Of a stretch of DNA of 14,808 bases, positions 1-8,354 are shown one piece after another. Each line of letters begins with the position of its first letter. The first letter of the stretch is position 1. The stretch lies in assembly GCA_947627835.1 (NCBI GenBank), contig CANQXM010000021.1, forward strand, positions 1 to 14,808. Direction: 5' to 3'. Source of the DNA: an uncultured Bacilli bacterium. Its GTDB lineage: Bacteria > Bacillota_I > Bacilli_A > RF39 > UBA660. Made by a program: the position numbers and the translations under genes. Under the pieces are notes generated by a model, which worked only from the letters and a program-made list of their open reading frames with translations, did no database searches and was not told the DNA's origin.

Positions 1-781
1 CATGCTCTTCTACCCAAGTCGTTGGATAATGAAAAATACTCTGAGATAAGGTATAGTATGGCTCTTCCTCTTCCTCTACAATTTGATTATAACAAAATCC
101 ATCCAAAGAAACGGGATAATACGCATCGCTCTTTCGTTTAATCATCACCAGATCCTTAACTTCTTTGACATCCTGCTTAATGGTTTGATAAAGGGCATCA
201 TTTTCATCTAAGATTTGAAATTCATAAATATCATCTACTTCTGGAATATAAGTTCTCCGACAACTTCCACTCGATTGAACCTCGGTATTTAAAACAATAT
301 ACAATAACCGATATAAATTTCGATGAGGTTCTCGCATATCTTTGGTAGCAGAATAAATATGACTAATCAGATACTGCTCTAAACTTAACTCCGTAGCTTC
401 CCCATCTTCACCAATGGTAACCGTCATCTTCGTACACTTTGGTGCAATATATCGATTGGTAATACTAGAAACAACACCACTAATAGCAATAATCGCTGCA
501 CAAAGAACAATCACAATCAAAACCGTAATACTAATTGCTGCAATCGTTGGATGAGAAAAAGAAATTCCTTTTAAAGTAGTCCAAGAAAGTCCTTTAGGAA
601 CTTTTCCAGCTCCCGATGGTTCTTCTTCACTTTGCTCCATTAAATAATCTTCTTCCGTGGGTAAATCAGAAGAAACCTCTTCTGAAAGCGTTTCCTCATT
701 TTCCAAATTTTCTGTTTGCATAGAAGATTCTTCTTCCAAATTATTTTCTTCTTCTAAGAAATCATCATCATAATCTTGCAT
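1..781 (-). CDS. Membrane-anchored T4SS-associated protein with acidic N-tail (partial, C-terminus missing)
   Basis: The frame is open from the ATG at 781 to the left edge, giving 260 visible residues with no stop. A GGTGG-type ribosome binding site and its own promoter precede the start. Residues 1-57 are strongly acidic (many Glu/Asp) and should be cytoplasmic and disordered. Residues about 79-105 form one hydrophobic membrane segment, so residues 106-260 should be outside the cell. The outer part has Cys at 116, 174 and 230. It includes a stretch LSLEQYLISHIYSA (133-146), and around 195-235 a pattern that weakly recalls SpoIID-type domains. In Gram-positive T4SS clusters the gene after VirB4 is often a membrane-anchored peptidoglycan hydrolase, so a cell-wall role is plausible. 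The catalytic part, if there is one, lies outside the window. The function is an inference from context. Confidence 0.75.
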   Translation of the reverse strand, partial: MQDYDDDFLEEENNLEEESSMQTENLENEETLSEEVSSDLPTEEDYLMEQSEEEPSGAGKVPKGLSWTTLKGISFSHPTIAAISITVLIVIVLCAAIIAISGVVSSITNRYIAPKCTKMTVTIGEDGEATELSLEQYLISHIYSATKDMREPHRNLYRLLYIVLNTEVQSSGSCRRTYIPEVDDIYEFQILDENDALYQTIKQDVKEVKDLVMIKRKSDAYYPVSLDGFCYNQIVEEEEEPYYTLSQSIFHYPTTWVEEH

Positions 782-812
782 CTACTTCACCACCCAACGA
801 ATAACTATTACC

Positions 813-821
813 ATTATAACA
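813..821 (-). promoter_or_regulatory. Extended -10 promoter for the 1-781 gene
   Basis: The minus strand reads TGTTATAAT, an extended -10 box (TGn + TATAAT), 32 nt upstream of the ATG at 781. No good -35 box is seen at 17 nt; the upstream DNA is a T-rich run. The site lies just past the terminator of the VirB4 operon, so the downstream gene is probably a separate transcription unit. Confidence 0.6.
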
Positions 822-850
822 AAGAAAAAAAACTTGTGAAATACTTTTCA

Positions 851-882
851 TACAAAGAAAAAAACCTACATGATATAGGTTT
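851..882 (-). terminator. Intrinsic terminator after the VirB4 operon
   Basis: On the minus strand a 7-bp stem (AAACCTA at 882-876 with TAGGTTT at 868-862, 7-nt loop) is followed by T-rich DNA (TTTTCTTTG). It starts 4 nt after the VirB4 C-part stop codon. Confidence 0.7.
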
Positions 883-886
883 CTTG

Positions 887-2671
887 CTATAGTCCTCCAC
901 CCGCACCAAAAGAATCTAATTCTTCTTGGGTAACAATAATATTAATACGCATTCTCCGGTTACCACAAACAAACAACGCTTCTCCTTGATTATAATATTT
1001 AATACTATCTTTTTCTGAATCATTTAAATCAATCAACTTCGATAAATCATCAATAGCTTGCTTACGAAGTCCCATAATTAAATAATAAGAAGCATTATCA
1101 AAAATCGCTTTTCCATGAGTAATGACATTAGGTGCTGCAAAGTCAGTAGGTTGTTGTGTAATAATAATGGTTCCGGTATTGTACTTACGACTACGACGTT
1201 GAATTTGTGCTAAGAACTCAGCTCCTAACTCATTTCTAGTTGAAAGTAAAACATGAGCTTCATCCACATATAAAACAGTATTAATAGATGGATCCAAACA
1301 CAAGCCCCAAGCATATTTCAAAATATTAAAGAATAAAGCATTTTTAATATTTTCATCAGAATTCATAAGTTCACGAATATTAAATACAATAAAATCACTA
1401 TCAATATGTAATGTAGTATGCCCTGTAAAATAATAACGAAGTTCTTTGACAAGCGGACGAATTTTAAGTTCCAAACGCTCCATAACATCCCGTTCATGCG
1501 TTTTTTCTGTCATGGATAAAAGTCTTCCTTTAATCGTTGCATAAACATCATCAAACGTTGGATAATCTTCACTCGTAAATTGAGTATAATCCGTGTCAAA
1601 ATCAATCTTATAGCGTTTATAAGTATCTTGAACAACCTCAGTAAACATCGTTAAGACATCTTCTTCAATACTTGGTGAATAATACTTCATAAAAGCCTTT
1701 AATTGTTGCAAAGTTCTAGTAAGAACCGTATATCCAAGACCTTCATTAATCTCAGATTCATCCGCATCAATAACAATCTCAAGTGGATTAATCATCCCAA
1801 ATTCTCCACCTTTACCAAGGTCAAGAAAATCTCCACCCATATTACGAGCCATATCTTCCATCTCGCCTTCTGGATCAATACAAACAATTTTATATTCATT
1901 ACGAATATGACTGCGAACTAATAACTTAGCTGCAGTAGATTTACCACTACCAGAAGTACCAAGTAAAATAATATTCGCATTATTTCGATTGCTTTCTTTC
2001 TTAATTTGATACAAAAATTGATTAAATAAAATAACACCACCGGAAAAATCAACACCAAATAAAGTACTATTTCCAGGATCCTTAATACTATCAAAAATAA
2101 ATGGATACATAGCTGCAATCGTTACACTTGGAATTGGAGTTCCAATTCGATCTTCCACATCTTGTTTTGGGAAAATAGGAATCATGGACTTAATAACCTT
2201 TTCCTGTTCAAACATCAAAGAAACGCCACGCATACCAAGCGCATCTAAATAATTGCGAACTTGCATTTTCTTTAAATCAAGTTCATCTTTAGAATCTGCA
2301 GAAATCATAACATGCAATTGAAAATCAAAGATACGAGCTTGTGTAGCAACAAGCATAGAAATAAATTGCTCCAAAGATTCATAATCTTGACGAATTCTCT
2401 CTTGAATAGTCTTATCATGTTCCGTTTGATACCGTGTTTTCAAATCAGCAATTTCTTTATTAATCATCCGTTGTAAAGTAGATAACTCAATTGGAATGTG
2501 CTTGGCAACAACCTTGACACCATTAATATTAGTCAAATTTGCTAAATAACCGGCTTGAATAAACTTTGGATAACTGACAATAGAGAAAATCGTACAATAC
2601 TTTCCACTCATCATAAAATCCATTGGTTTAAATTCAATCCCTTTTGGAGCTAACTGTGCTTTAAGATTCAT
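887..2671 (-). CDS. virB4: VirB4-like T4SS ATPase, C-terminal part (split gene)
   Basis: This is the motor ATPase that powers substrate transfer and pilus or channel assembly in type IV secretion, on the cytoplasmic face of the membrane. The 594 residues contain the Walker A motif GTSGSGKST (238-246), a CIDPEGE strand (264-270), the Walker B motif VLYVDEAH (466-473) and the VirB4-typical sensor region with RRSRKYNTG and ITQQ (about 492-507). Residues 1-190 match the second half of the usual VirB4/CagE N-terminal region (LAPKGIEF..., then a YPKF stretch). The first half of that region is encoded by the preceding gene, whose TGA stop overlaps this ATG in an ATGA arrangement. The pair together is about the length of a normal VirB4. 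It is the last gene of operon B. Assignment to VirB4 is secure; whether the split is natural or a frameshift cannot be settled from one sequence. Confidence 0.93.
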   Translation of the reverse strand: MNLKAQLAPKGIEFKPMDFMMSGKYCTIFSIVSYPKFIQAGYLANLTNINGVKVVAKHIPIELSTLQRMINKEIADLKTRYQTEHDKTIQERIRQDYESLEQFISMLVATQARIFDFQLHVMISADSKDELDLKKMQVRNYLDALGMRGVSLMFEQEKVIKSMIPIFPKQDVEDRIGTPIPSVTIAAMYPFIFDSIKDPGNSTLFGVDFSGGVILFNQFLYQIKKESNRNNANIILLGTSGSGKSTAAKLLVRSHIRNEYKIVCIDPEGEMEDMARNMGGDFLDLGKGGEFGMINPLEIVIDADESEINEGLGYTVLTRTLQQLKAFMKYYSPSIEEDVLTMFTEVVQDTYKRYKIDFDTDYTQFTSEDYPTFDDVYATIKGRLLSMTEKTHERDVMERLELKIRPLVKELRYYFTGHTTLHIDSDFIVFNIRELMNSDENIKNALFFNILKYAWGLCLDPSINTVLYVDEAHVLLSTRNELGAEFLAQIQRRSRKYNTGTIIITQQPTDFAAPNVITHGKAIFDNASYYLIMGLRKQAIDDLSKLIDLNDSEKDSIKYYNQGEALFVCGNRRMRINIIVTQEELDSFGAGGGL

Positions 2672-3237
2672 TCTGGACTCACCATCCCACTAAATGTTGC
2701 TGCATTTCCCCCATTAAAGAAATTATCAATAATCACTCGCAAATCATTATTAGAAGTCTGTGAAGAATTAAGACCACAATTTGCTAAATTACTAATCAAA
2801 GAATGGATTCTTTTTTGAACAATATCCATTTTCTTTTCTTTAAACAAAATATAATATTCCGTATCAACGACATTATATTGTGCACTCATAAACATATTGG
2901 CTTTATTGATATCTTCTTGAATTAACTTTCTTGAAATATTCGTTTGTGCTTTATTAAATAAAACCTGTAACTGCGATAAATAAACATTGATATCAACAGG
3001 TCGATCAGCAACAACCAGCCAAAATTCATAGTCAATCGCGTTATAAAAATTTCGCAAATTATATAAAATATTATCTCGTGATCCTTGATCTAAAATGAAA
3101 ATATTTTTAGGTTGAATTTTAATCCCCGTTACATATTCTCCATTATCAAGTTGGATCATTCCGTTCATAATTTGTTTAACCGGGATCCAATCTTCCGTCC
3201 ATTTTGATGCAAGTTCTGCATTTTTATTCTTTGCCAT
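2668..3237 (-). CDS. virB4: VirB4-like protein, N-terminal part (split gene)
   Basis: This 189-residue soluble protein has the opening pattern of VirB4/TraC ATPases: EDWIPVKQIMNGMIQLDNG at about 15-33, then YVTGIKI, and later the DYEFWLVVADRPVD strand (about 68-81) and a helical region. It lacks nucleotide-binding motifs, which lie in the next gene. Its final TGA overlaps the ATG of the 887-2671 gene by 4 bp, giving translational coupling. Its own start overlaps the end of the PrgI-like gene by 14 bp. The break falls just before the LAPKGIEF stretch, between two subdomains of the VirB4 N-terminal region, so the two chains could assemble into one functional ATPase. The alternative is a recent frameshift in a once-single gene. 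Confidence 0.85.
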   Translation of the reverse strand: MAKNKNAELASKWTEDWIPVKQIMNGMIQLDNGEYVTGIKIQPKNIFILDQGSRDNILYNLRNFYNAIDYEFWLVVADRPVDINVYLSQLQVLFNKAQTNISRKLIQEDINKANMFMSAQYNVVDTEYYILFKEKKMDIVQKRIHSLISNLANCGLNSSQTSNNDLRVIIDNFFNGGNAATFSGMVSPE

Positions 3238-3535
3238 CTCTAATACACCAGCCCTTCCAATAGTACCTCTTTCTATTCATAAAAAACATTACGATATTTG
3301 TAATCAGTTGCATAACATTATGATAATTGGGAACAGGAATTACTAAAAATGCTGAAATAAGTGCCGGAAGTAAAACAAGTAACGCCGTTTGAAAATTCAT
3401 CGATTGAAACACAAACAACAAAATTAACGTAATAGTACATCCTATTCCAAAAACAACCAAATCAATCGGTGTAAAAAAGCCGAAAATCAGTTGTGACTTT
3501 TTTGTATTCGCCGGTATCAAATAATTCCCATTCAT
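3224..3535 (-). CDS. prgI: PrgI/VirB3-like inner-membrane T4SS protein
   Basis: This 103-residue protein has two closely spaced hydrophobic segments (about 22-43 and 48-67), a short PVPNYHN link and a basic, aromatic C-terminus with RKRYYWKGW. That is the layout of the PrgI family of Gram-positive conjugation systems, the counterpart of VirB3. Such proteins sit in the membrane and help recruit VirB4, and the gene lies directly upstream of VirB4 here, as is usual. AAGGTG precedes the ATG. It begins 17 bp after the VirB6-like gene and overlaps the VirB4 N-part by 14 bp, so all are co-transcribed. Confidence 0.88.
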   Translation of the reverse strand: MNGNYLIPANTKKSQLIFGFFTPIDLVVFGIGCTITLILLFVFQSMNFQTALLVLLPALISAFLVIPVPNYHNVMQLITNIVMFFMNRKRYYWKGWCIRDGKE

Positions 3536-3552
3536 TCTATCACCTTTTCATT

Positions 3553-6003
3553 CTATTTATTTCCACCATTATTCTGACGAGCATCTCGTTCTGCTTTTCT
3601 TCGTGCTACCTCAGCAGCTAAATTGTTTCGCTCTTGTTCGATATCACCTAATACAGAATCAAAGTTAATTCCAGCACCAGCAGTATCGGTAGATGGAACT
3701 TCTAAATTCAAAGAATCTCCTCGACCCATAGCTGTAAGCATATCTTTGGCTTTATCCATTTCCATCTTAATCGCCGTAATATCTTTTTCACTTAAATTAG
3801 CAGTTGCTCTTGCAGCGCTGTCATAAACAAGTCCTTGTACATGCTTAATAGATGCTTTGCGAAGTTGATTGTACATAGAATTGTAATCGGCAACTTTGGA
3901 TTGATAATCAGCAACTGCTTTCGTATAAGCTGCTTCATCAAACACTTTACGCATAATAAGATTTCCAGAAGCATCTCGTACACCCGTACTAACTTCACGG
4001 GTATAATCACTTCGTTGAATTTCAGTTTTCTGTAAAGAATCAACCATATTTTTAATAGATGCTAAATTCATATTTTGCGTTAACTGAGTAAATTCAGTTG
4101 CTGCTGCAGCATCAACACCTTTATAATCACCAGCATTTACATGAGCTTTCAAATTAATATTCGTTCCATATTTATCAATAATTTTTTCCGTTTCAGCTTT
4201 TGCACGATCTTGAGCAGAAAGTAAATCATTCAAAGATTTTAACCTAGATTCCTGTGCTTCAAAACCACCACTGGCCCAATCGCCAACAGAATGGAAGAAA
4301 TCAGTAACTTGAGCATACGCAACACCCTCTGGATGAGCGATCCGGTAAGCTTCTCTACGATCTCGCGCAGCCGTTGCTCCTTGGGCGCCACTTCGTGCAC
4401 CCTTCGTAACATCTGCAATATTCTTAGCACCTCTTGCCGAATATCCACCACGTGCTGCTCCAGAAATACCTCCAGTTAAAGTAGAACCAATTCCCCGAAA
4501 AACAGCTCCGGTAGCCTGAACTCCTTTTTGTACTCCACTTAATTTCTCATTAGCTAAAATGCCACGAACATTGTTAACTCCATGAACAGCATTTCTTGCC
4601 AAAGCAGTTGCACCACCACCAATTAAAGCAGCACCAGTAAGAGCACCACCAGCAGCAAGTTTTGGTAAAATTCCAAGTTTCATGTTACCAGAATCAATTC
4701 CTGTAATATCAGAAATAAGTTTCGGTGCTTCACGAACAAAAGCAATCACACCCATGATAACAATCGCCTTTACCCATAATCCTTGCCATGTATTGGTATT
4801 AATATTTAAATTGCTGAGTAAATAAACTGCCATATACATTAAGAAAACACGAATAAATACTTCCATATAAGTAGCAAGGGTCTTCTTAAGCCATTTATCA
4901 AATTGACTAGATTTTCCAGGCATTGCTCGCATGATAATTGGAATTGGAGCAATAAGTTGTAAAAAAGCAAGACGAATTGTTCGAATTCCTAAATCTAAAC
5001 AGAAAGAAATCAATAAATAAATTAAAACCCCTGCACAAATAGAAGATACGGGGAACAAATAAGTAGGTTCTACCGTTTTTCCAGTTCCAACTTCTTTTGC
5101 ACCATCACGGAAAACATTTGCAAGTGAAACAATTTGTGTAAATTTTTGTTCAAAGAACATAGAACTACGAACATGATCCCATGTATAATGCTCCACTGAA
5201 ACTTTATCTGCCACCATATTCGTAGCAAATCCAGTACCTAAACAAGCAGCTGCAAGCCATCCAAGTGAGGGAGTCGCAGACGACAATACCGCTGCAAGCC
5301 CAGGAGCGGCAGCACCTCCAGTAGCTACAGTAGCTCCACTAAGAACAACTCCGGCCCCTACAGCACCTGCTACACCGACAGCACAACCAATTCCGGACGC
5401 CAGATTCACTTGACCATGTTCTGCAGTAAATTCCCCCGCATCATATTCAAAATTGATATTATCAGGATTTAAGAAGGCATTTAAAGTAGTTGCTGCAAGC
5501 ACACCACCATAAGAATCAATACGTCCCTGTGCCATTTCTCTAGCACTAACTACTTCAATTTTACAATCATTACCATTTTCATCACATACTTGTACATTCG
5601 TATCTCCGGTACCAAAAAGTAAAACACCAATTAAATCATTTTGTAAAATATAATTCTGTAAATTCCGAGCATACGTAAAAATCGTTGGTAGAAGTCCAAT
5701 AATAATTAATGATATAACCAAATTCTTAGCTAATTTTGAAAAACTTTTGTCACCCTTCGATAAACTATCCGGATCGACAATTGCCTTTAATAAACTATAA
5801 GCAAGAACAAAAAGCATGATAATTCCCAGGATAACATAAATACGTTGTGCAAAATTGTTATAAACAGCATCATTAAAAAATTCTGTTCGAGCAATATTGA
5901 GAAAAAGACCATACAGCCAAGCAACAGCTGAATATAAAGCTGAATCAATGATTAAAAACAACTGTACTACAACATTACTTAACATTGTCCATGATACTAA
6001 CAT
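3553..6003 (-). CDS. VirB6/TrbL-like polytopic T4SS channel protein with long cytoplasmic tail
   Basis: The 816-residue protein has N-terminal membrane segments (about 10-38, 53-74, 92-110), a loop with a Cys pair (C140 and C147, in VCDENGNDC), and a Gly/Ala-rich hydrophobic stretch (about 202-256). A core of membrane segments follows (about 318-338, 341-358, 379-397, 410-424), including the QLIAPIPIIMRAMPGK motif (349-364) typical of VirB6/TrbL proteins. Residues about 440-816 are Gly/Ala-rich, then helical and charged (coiled-coil-like), and should be cytoplasmic. VirB6 proteins form part of the membrane channel. The position next to PrgI and VirB4 fits. GGTGA lies 5 nt before the ATG. The gene starts 11 bp after the amidase stop. 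The exact topology is my estimate from hydrophobicity. Confidence 0.85.
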   Translation of the reverse strand: MLVSWTMLSNVVVQLFLIIDSALYSAVAWLYGLFLNIARTEFFNDAVYNNFAQRIYVILGIIMLFVLAYSLLKAIVDPDSLSKGDKSFSKLAKNLVISLIIIGLLPTIFTYARNLQNYILQNDLIGVLLFGTGDTNVQVCDENGNDCKIEVVSAREMAQGRIDSYGGVLAATTLNAFLNPDNINFEYDAGEFTAEHGQVNLASGIGCAVGVAGAVGAGVVLSGATVATGGAAAPGLAAVLSSATPSLGWLAAACLGTGFATNMVADKVSVEHYTWDHVRSSMFFEQKFTQIVSLANVFRDGAKEVGTGKTVEPTYLFPVSSICAGVLIYLLISFCLDLGIRTIRLAFLQLIAPIPIIMRAMPGKSSQFDKWLKKTLATYMEVFIRVFLMYMAVYLLSNLNINTNTWQGLWVKAIVIMGVIAFVREAPKLISDITGIDSGNMKLGILPKLAAGGALTGAALIGGGATALARNAVHGVNNVRGILANEKLSGVQKGVQATGAVFRGIGSTLTGGISGAARGGYSARGAKNIADVTKGARSGAQGATAARDRREAYRIAHPEGVAYAQVTDFFHSVGDWASGGFEAQESRLKSLNDLLSAQDRAKAETEKIIDKYGTNINLKAHVNAGDYKGVDAAAATEFTQLTQNMNLASIKNMVDSLQKTEIQRSDYTREVSTGVRDASGNLIMRKVFDEAAYTKAVADYQSKVADYNSMYNQLRKASIKHVQGLVYDSAARATANLSEKDITAIKMEMDKAKDMLTAMGRGDSLNLEVPSTDTAGAGINFDSVLGDIEQERNNLAAEVARRKAERDARQNNGGNK

Positions 6004-6014
6004 AACTTCACCGC

Positions 6015-7262
6015 CTATCTAATATTACAAGTACTAAGCCCATAGAGGCCAAAAATTTCAAACAAGAAATCTAACAAAAATGGTAATAGGAAAATAGCTA
6101 CACCGGCAATAAGTCGTTTGACAAATCTTCCGTTGGCTTTTTTCATTTCATCTGCATTCTGTGCTGTAATTGCTTTAATATAATCAATCGTGGATAAAAC
6201 AATTACCAACAATGGAGCCAAAAATTTTAAAACTGTAAATATGTCCTGAACAAAATTTCCAAAATCATTAAAAGTTCCGTCTGCATTCATAAAAATGGTT
6301 TCACAATCATCATCTAAACCACCTGGAGTCAAAGGATCTATATCTGTATAAGTTCCACCTAAATCCTGAGCAGTTCCAGAAGAACCGTTTCCTTCTTCAT
6401 CTCCATCTTGACTACCACCAGAATTACTTGTGACCGTTACATGCTCTTCCCCATCATATTCCAAAATACCATTTAATAATCCCTTTGCATATTTTGAAAT
6501 AGCTGCATCAGAGTGGTCAGATGAATGATCTCCAAGTTCAATATCCACGCTTGGAATCGTTGAATAAGAAGTTTGTGTCAAATCCATTTCCATACTTCCA
6601 GAACCATTGATTTTCACACCGGCACTTCGAAGTCCACTAATTAATGCATTTCCTAGTTCATGATGACTTTGCCAATGTTCACTCACCGGATACATTGCAC
6701 GATAAGAAGCATCACTTGGTACAGACATATAAAATGCACCTTTATCACTGGAAGTTGAATCAAAATGTATTGCAATATGAATATCTGCTAAATTATTAGC
6801 CATCATGGTTCTTGCAACATTATCTAATTGCACATCCGAACCATCCCGAATCATTAAAACATCATAGCCCTGTTCAAGCAATAAATTTTTTAACTTTTGG
6901 GCAACCGCTAGTGTCGCAACTGGTTCAGCTGTCCCATCACTAAATGTCATTCCACTAGAAACAGCTTTCGCCTTAGTTGCTCCTTTAGCAGTACTACCCC
7001 CCGTAACTTTTGGAGTCAAATCAGGATGGCAATAAGTTTCCTTTTGTTCTCCTCCAGTTGTTCCATGTCCGGCATTAACTGCCACTACAAGATCTTTTTT
7101 ATTACTACTAGAAGATGTATACATAGTAGAAGTTCCACTATGAATAACAGAATAATCAGCAAATTCCCAAGTAGAATCCCAGCTTACAGATTCTGCATGA
7201 ACTGCCATAATGCCAAAAAGAAACAAAGTCACAACACCAAGAAACTTTTTCATCGACTTCAT
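6015..7262 (-). CDS. Secreted N-acetylmuramoyl-L-alanine amidase fused to a pilin-like two-helix membrane domain
   Basis: Residues 1-23 are a signal peptide ending VHA. Residues about 56-268 are an Amidase_3-type Zn amidase: VNAGHG with H66, E113 in TAEPVATL, H166 in AIHFDS, and the catalytic-type E242 in VDIELGDHSSDHSD. This enzyme class cuts the amide bond between MurNAc and L-Ala of the stem peptide. A Ser/Gly/Asp-rich linker (about 275-320) leads to two membrane segments (about 341-360, 383-405) around a polar NADEMKKANGRF loop, the same module as at the ends of the 7294, 11300, 11756 and 13015 proteins. Only one Cys (412) remains of the C-terminal Cys motif. The likely role is local opening of the cell wall for the T4SS, anchored to the apparatus. 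AAAGGAG precedes the ATG at 7262; a second Met three codons later is less well placed. Confidence 0.9.
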   Translation of the reverse strand: MKSMKKFLGVVTLFLFGIMAVHAESVSWDSTWEFADYSVIHSGTSTMYTSSSSNKKDLVVAVNAGHGTTGGEQKETYCHPDLTPKVTGGSTAKGATKAKAVSSGMTFSDGTAEPVATLAVAQKLKNLLLEQGYDVLMIRDGSDVQLDNVARTMMANNLADIHIAIHFDSTSSDKGAFYMSVPSDASYRAMYPVSEHWQSHHELGNALISGLRSAGVKINGSGSMEMDLTQTSYSTIPSVDIELGDHSSDHSDAAISKYAKGLLNGILEYDGEEHVTVTSNSGGSQDGDEEGNGSSGTAQDLGGTYTDIDPLTPGGLDDDCETIFMNADGTFNDFGNFVQDIFTVLKFLAPLLVIVLSTIDYIKAITAQNADEMKKANGRFVKRLIAGVAIFLLPFLLDFLFEIFGLYGLSTCNIR

Positions 7263-7293
7263 AGCAAAACTCCTTTCTATCTATATAAATAAA

Positions 7294-8211
7294 CTAAATT
7301 GCACACTTACCTGGATTTGTAATACAAGTACTACATACAGAATAATCAGTACGATAATGATTCCAATCATCAATGAGTAGAAATACTAAATTAATAATAG
7401 TTGGTAAGAAAAAGATAATCACTCCCGCTAAAACTCGGAATAAAACGGTCTTCATTGATTTCTTGATTTCATCATCTTTGGAAGCAATAACAGCTCTAAA
7501 AAAGTCAATAGCTCCCAAAATAATAATTACAAGAGGAATAATAATTTTAACAACAGATAATATTCTTCCAATAAACTTAAAAGCTTTCAAAAGTTCTTTG
7601 TCATCACAGTAATGAGTAATAGACTCTGGTGCAACATCACTAGTTCCACCACTTTGCTTGTCAGCATCTCCACCCGCAGTAGCTTCATTTTCATTTGATA
7701 TTTCTACAAAACGAATACTTTGTACTCTTGCAAGAGAACTATGTAAAACCCCTTCTCCAGCAATAACATGACCAATGACTGGTAACTCTTCGCTTCCTTG
7801 CTCTAATAAATTAATAGAAAAACCAGATAAATAACAAGCATCTCCATCATAAAGAGCTACTAAATCACCATACTTGGGAATAGCAAATCTTTTTTCGCTA
7901 CAAGACACAGAATCATCCATAAAATCACTACCAACAATTAATGACCCAGGAACATTGGCATGCGTAGATACTCCATCAAACTCTGCATCTGCAATTAATT
8001 CTTTAAATTTTCGTGCTAAAGTGGAATTGCTTGTATCAATTTCAAACAAAATAACATTTCCATCAATAAGTTCAACTTTAATATAATTGGTTTTTCGATC
8101 TGTTTCTTCATAATGAGTAGTATCACTAACCCCAGAAGAAACCGCAAAAACCGTATTTAGTCCCAAAAAAAATGCTAATAAAACAACAATCAAATAATTT
8201 TTCTTATGCAT
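7294..8211 (-). CDS. Secreted protein with C-terminal T4SS pilin-like domain and possible cyclophilin-like ectodomain
   Basis: The 305 residues begin with a signal peptide (about 1-23, ending VFA). Residues about 42-172 form a beta-rich domain (IKVELIDGNVILFEID..., later KYGDLVALYDGDACYLSGF and PVIGHVIAG). Its order of motifs weakly resembles bacterial cyclophilin-like folds; that is an inference. A short Gly/Ser/Asp linker precedes the shared module: C202, membrane segment about 213-236 with the invariant Pro226, then DFFRAVIASKDDEIKK, membrane segment about 256-280, and the C-terminal CSTCITNPGKC (293-303). It is the first gene of operon B, with its own promoter and an AGGT ribosome binding site, 31 nt before the amidase gene. 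It is a close paralogue of the 11300 protein in the module. I infer a pilin or surface component of the T4SS. Confidence 0.8.
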   Translation of the reverse strand: MHKKNYLIVVLLAFFLGLNTVFAVSSGVSDTTHYEETDRKTNYIKVELIDGNVILFEIDTSNSTLARKFKELIADAEFDGVSTHANVPGSLIVGSDFMDDSVSCSEKRFAIPKYGDLVALYDGDACYLSGFSINLLEQGSEELPVIGHVIAGEGVLHSSLARVQSIRFVEISNENEATAGGDADKQSGGTSDVAPESITHYCDDKELLKAFKFIGRILSVVKIIIPLVIIILGAIDFFRAVIASKDDEIKKSMKTVLFRVLAGVIIFFLPTIINLVFLLIDDWNHYRTDYSVCSTCITNPGKCAI

Positions 8212-8245
8212 AACATTACCTCATTAAATAAATTTACACACAATC

Positions 8246-8254
8246 ATTATAACA
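8246..8254 (-). promoter_or_regulatory. Extended -10 promoter of T4SS operon B
   Basis: The minus strand reads TGTTATAAT, 34 nt upstream of the ATG at 8211, the same nonamer as at 813-821 and 11120-11128. No convincing -35 box lies 17 nt upstream. It probably drives the gene set from 8211 down to 887. Confidence 0.6.
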
Positions 8255-8314
8255 AGGATTCAATCAAAAAACTAGCATTATTACAAACTTCTAAAGAATT
8301 TATTTTAATATATT

Positions 8315-8354
8315 TAAAAAATAACAAGAGTTATTTCAATCTCTTGCTATTTTT
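8315..8354 (-). terminator. Intrinsic terminator of the Fic gene, overlapping its stop codon
   Basis: On the minus strand a 14-bp stem with one G-U pair (AAAAATAGCAAGAG at 8354-8341 with CTCTTGTTATTTTT at 8330-8317, 10-nt loop) ends in a T-run. The outer part of the stem overlaps the TAA of the Fic gene (8353-8355). Confidence 0.8.

Noticed and set aside
1703..1921. Plus-strand open frames within VirB4 and, similarly, within the VirB6-like, amidase and pilin-like genes.
   Set aside because: All lie opposite genes with clear protein motifs, have no matching promoters or ribosome binding sites, and encode nothing recognisable.
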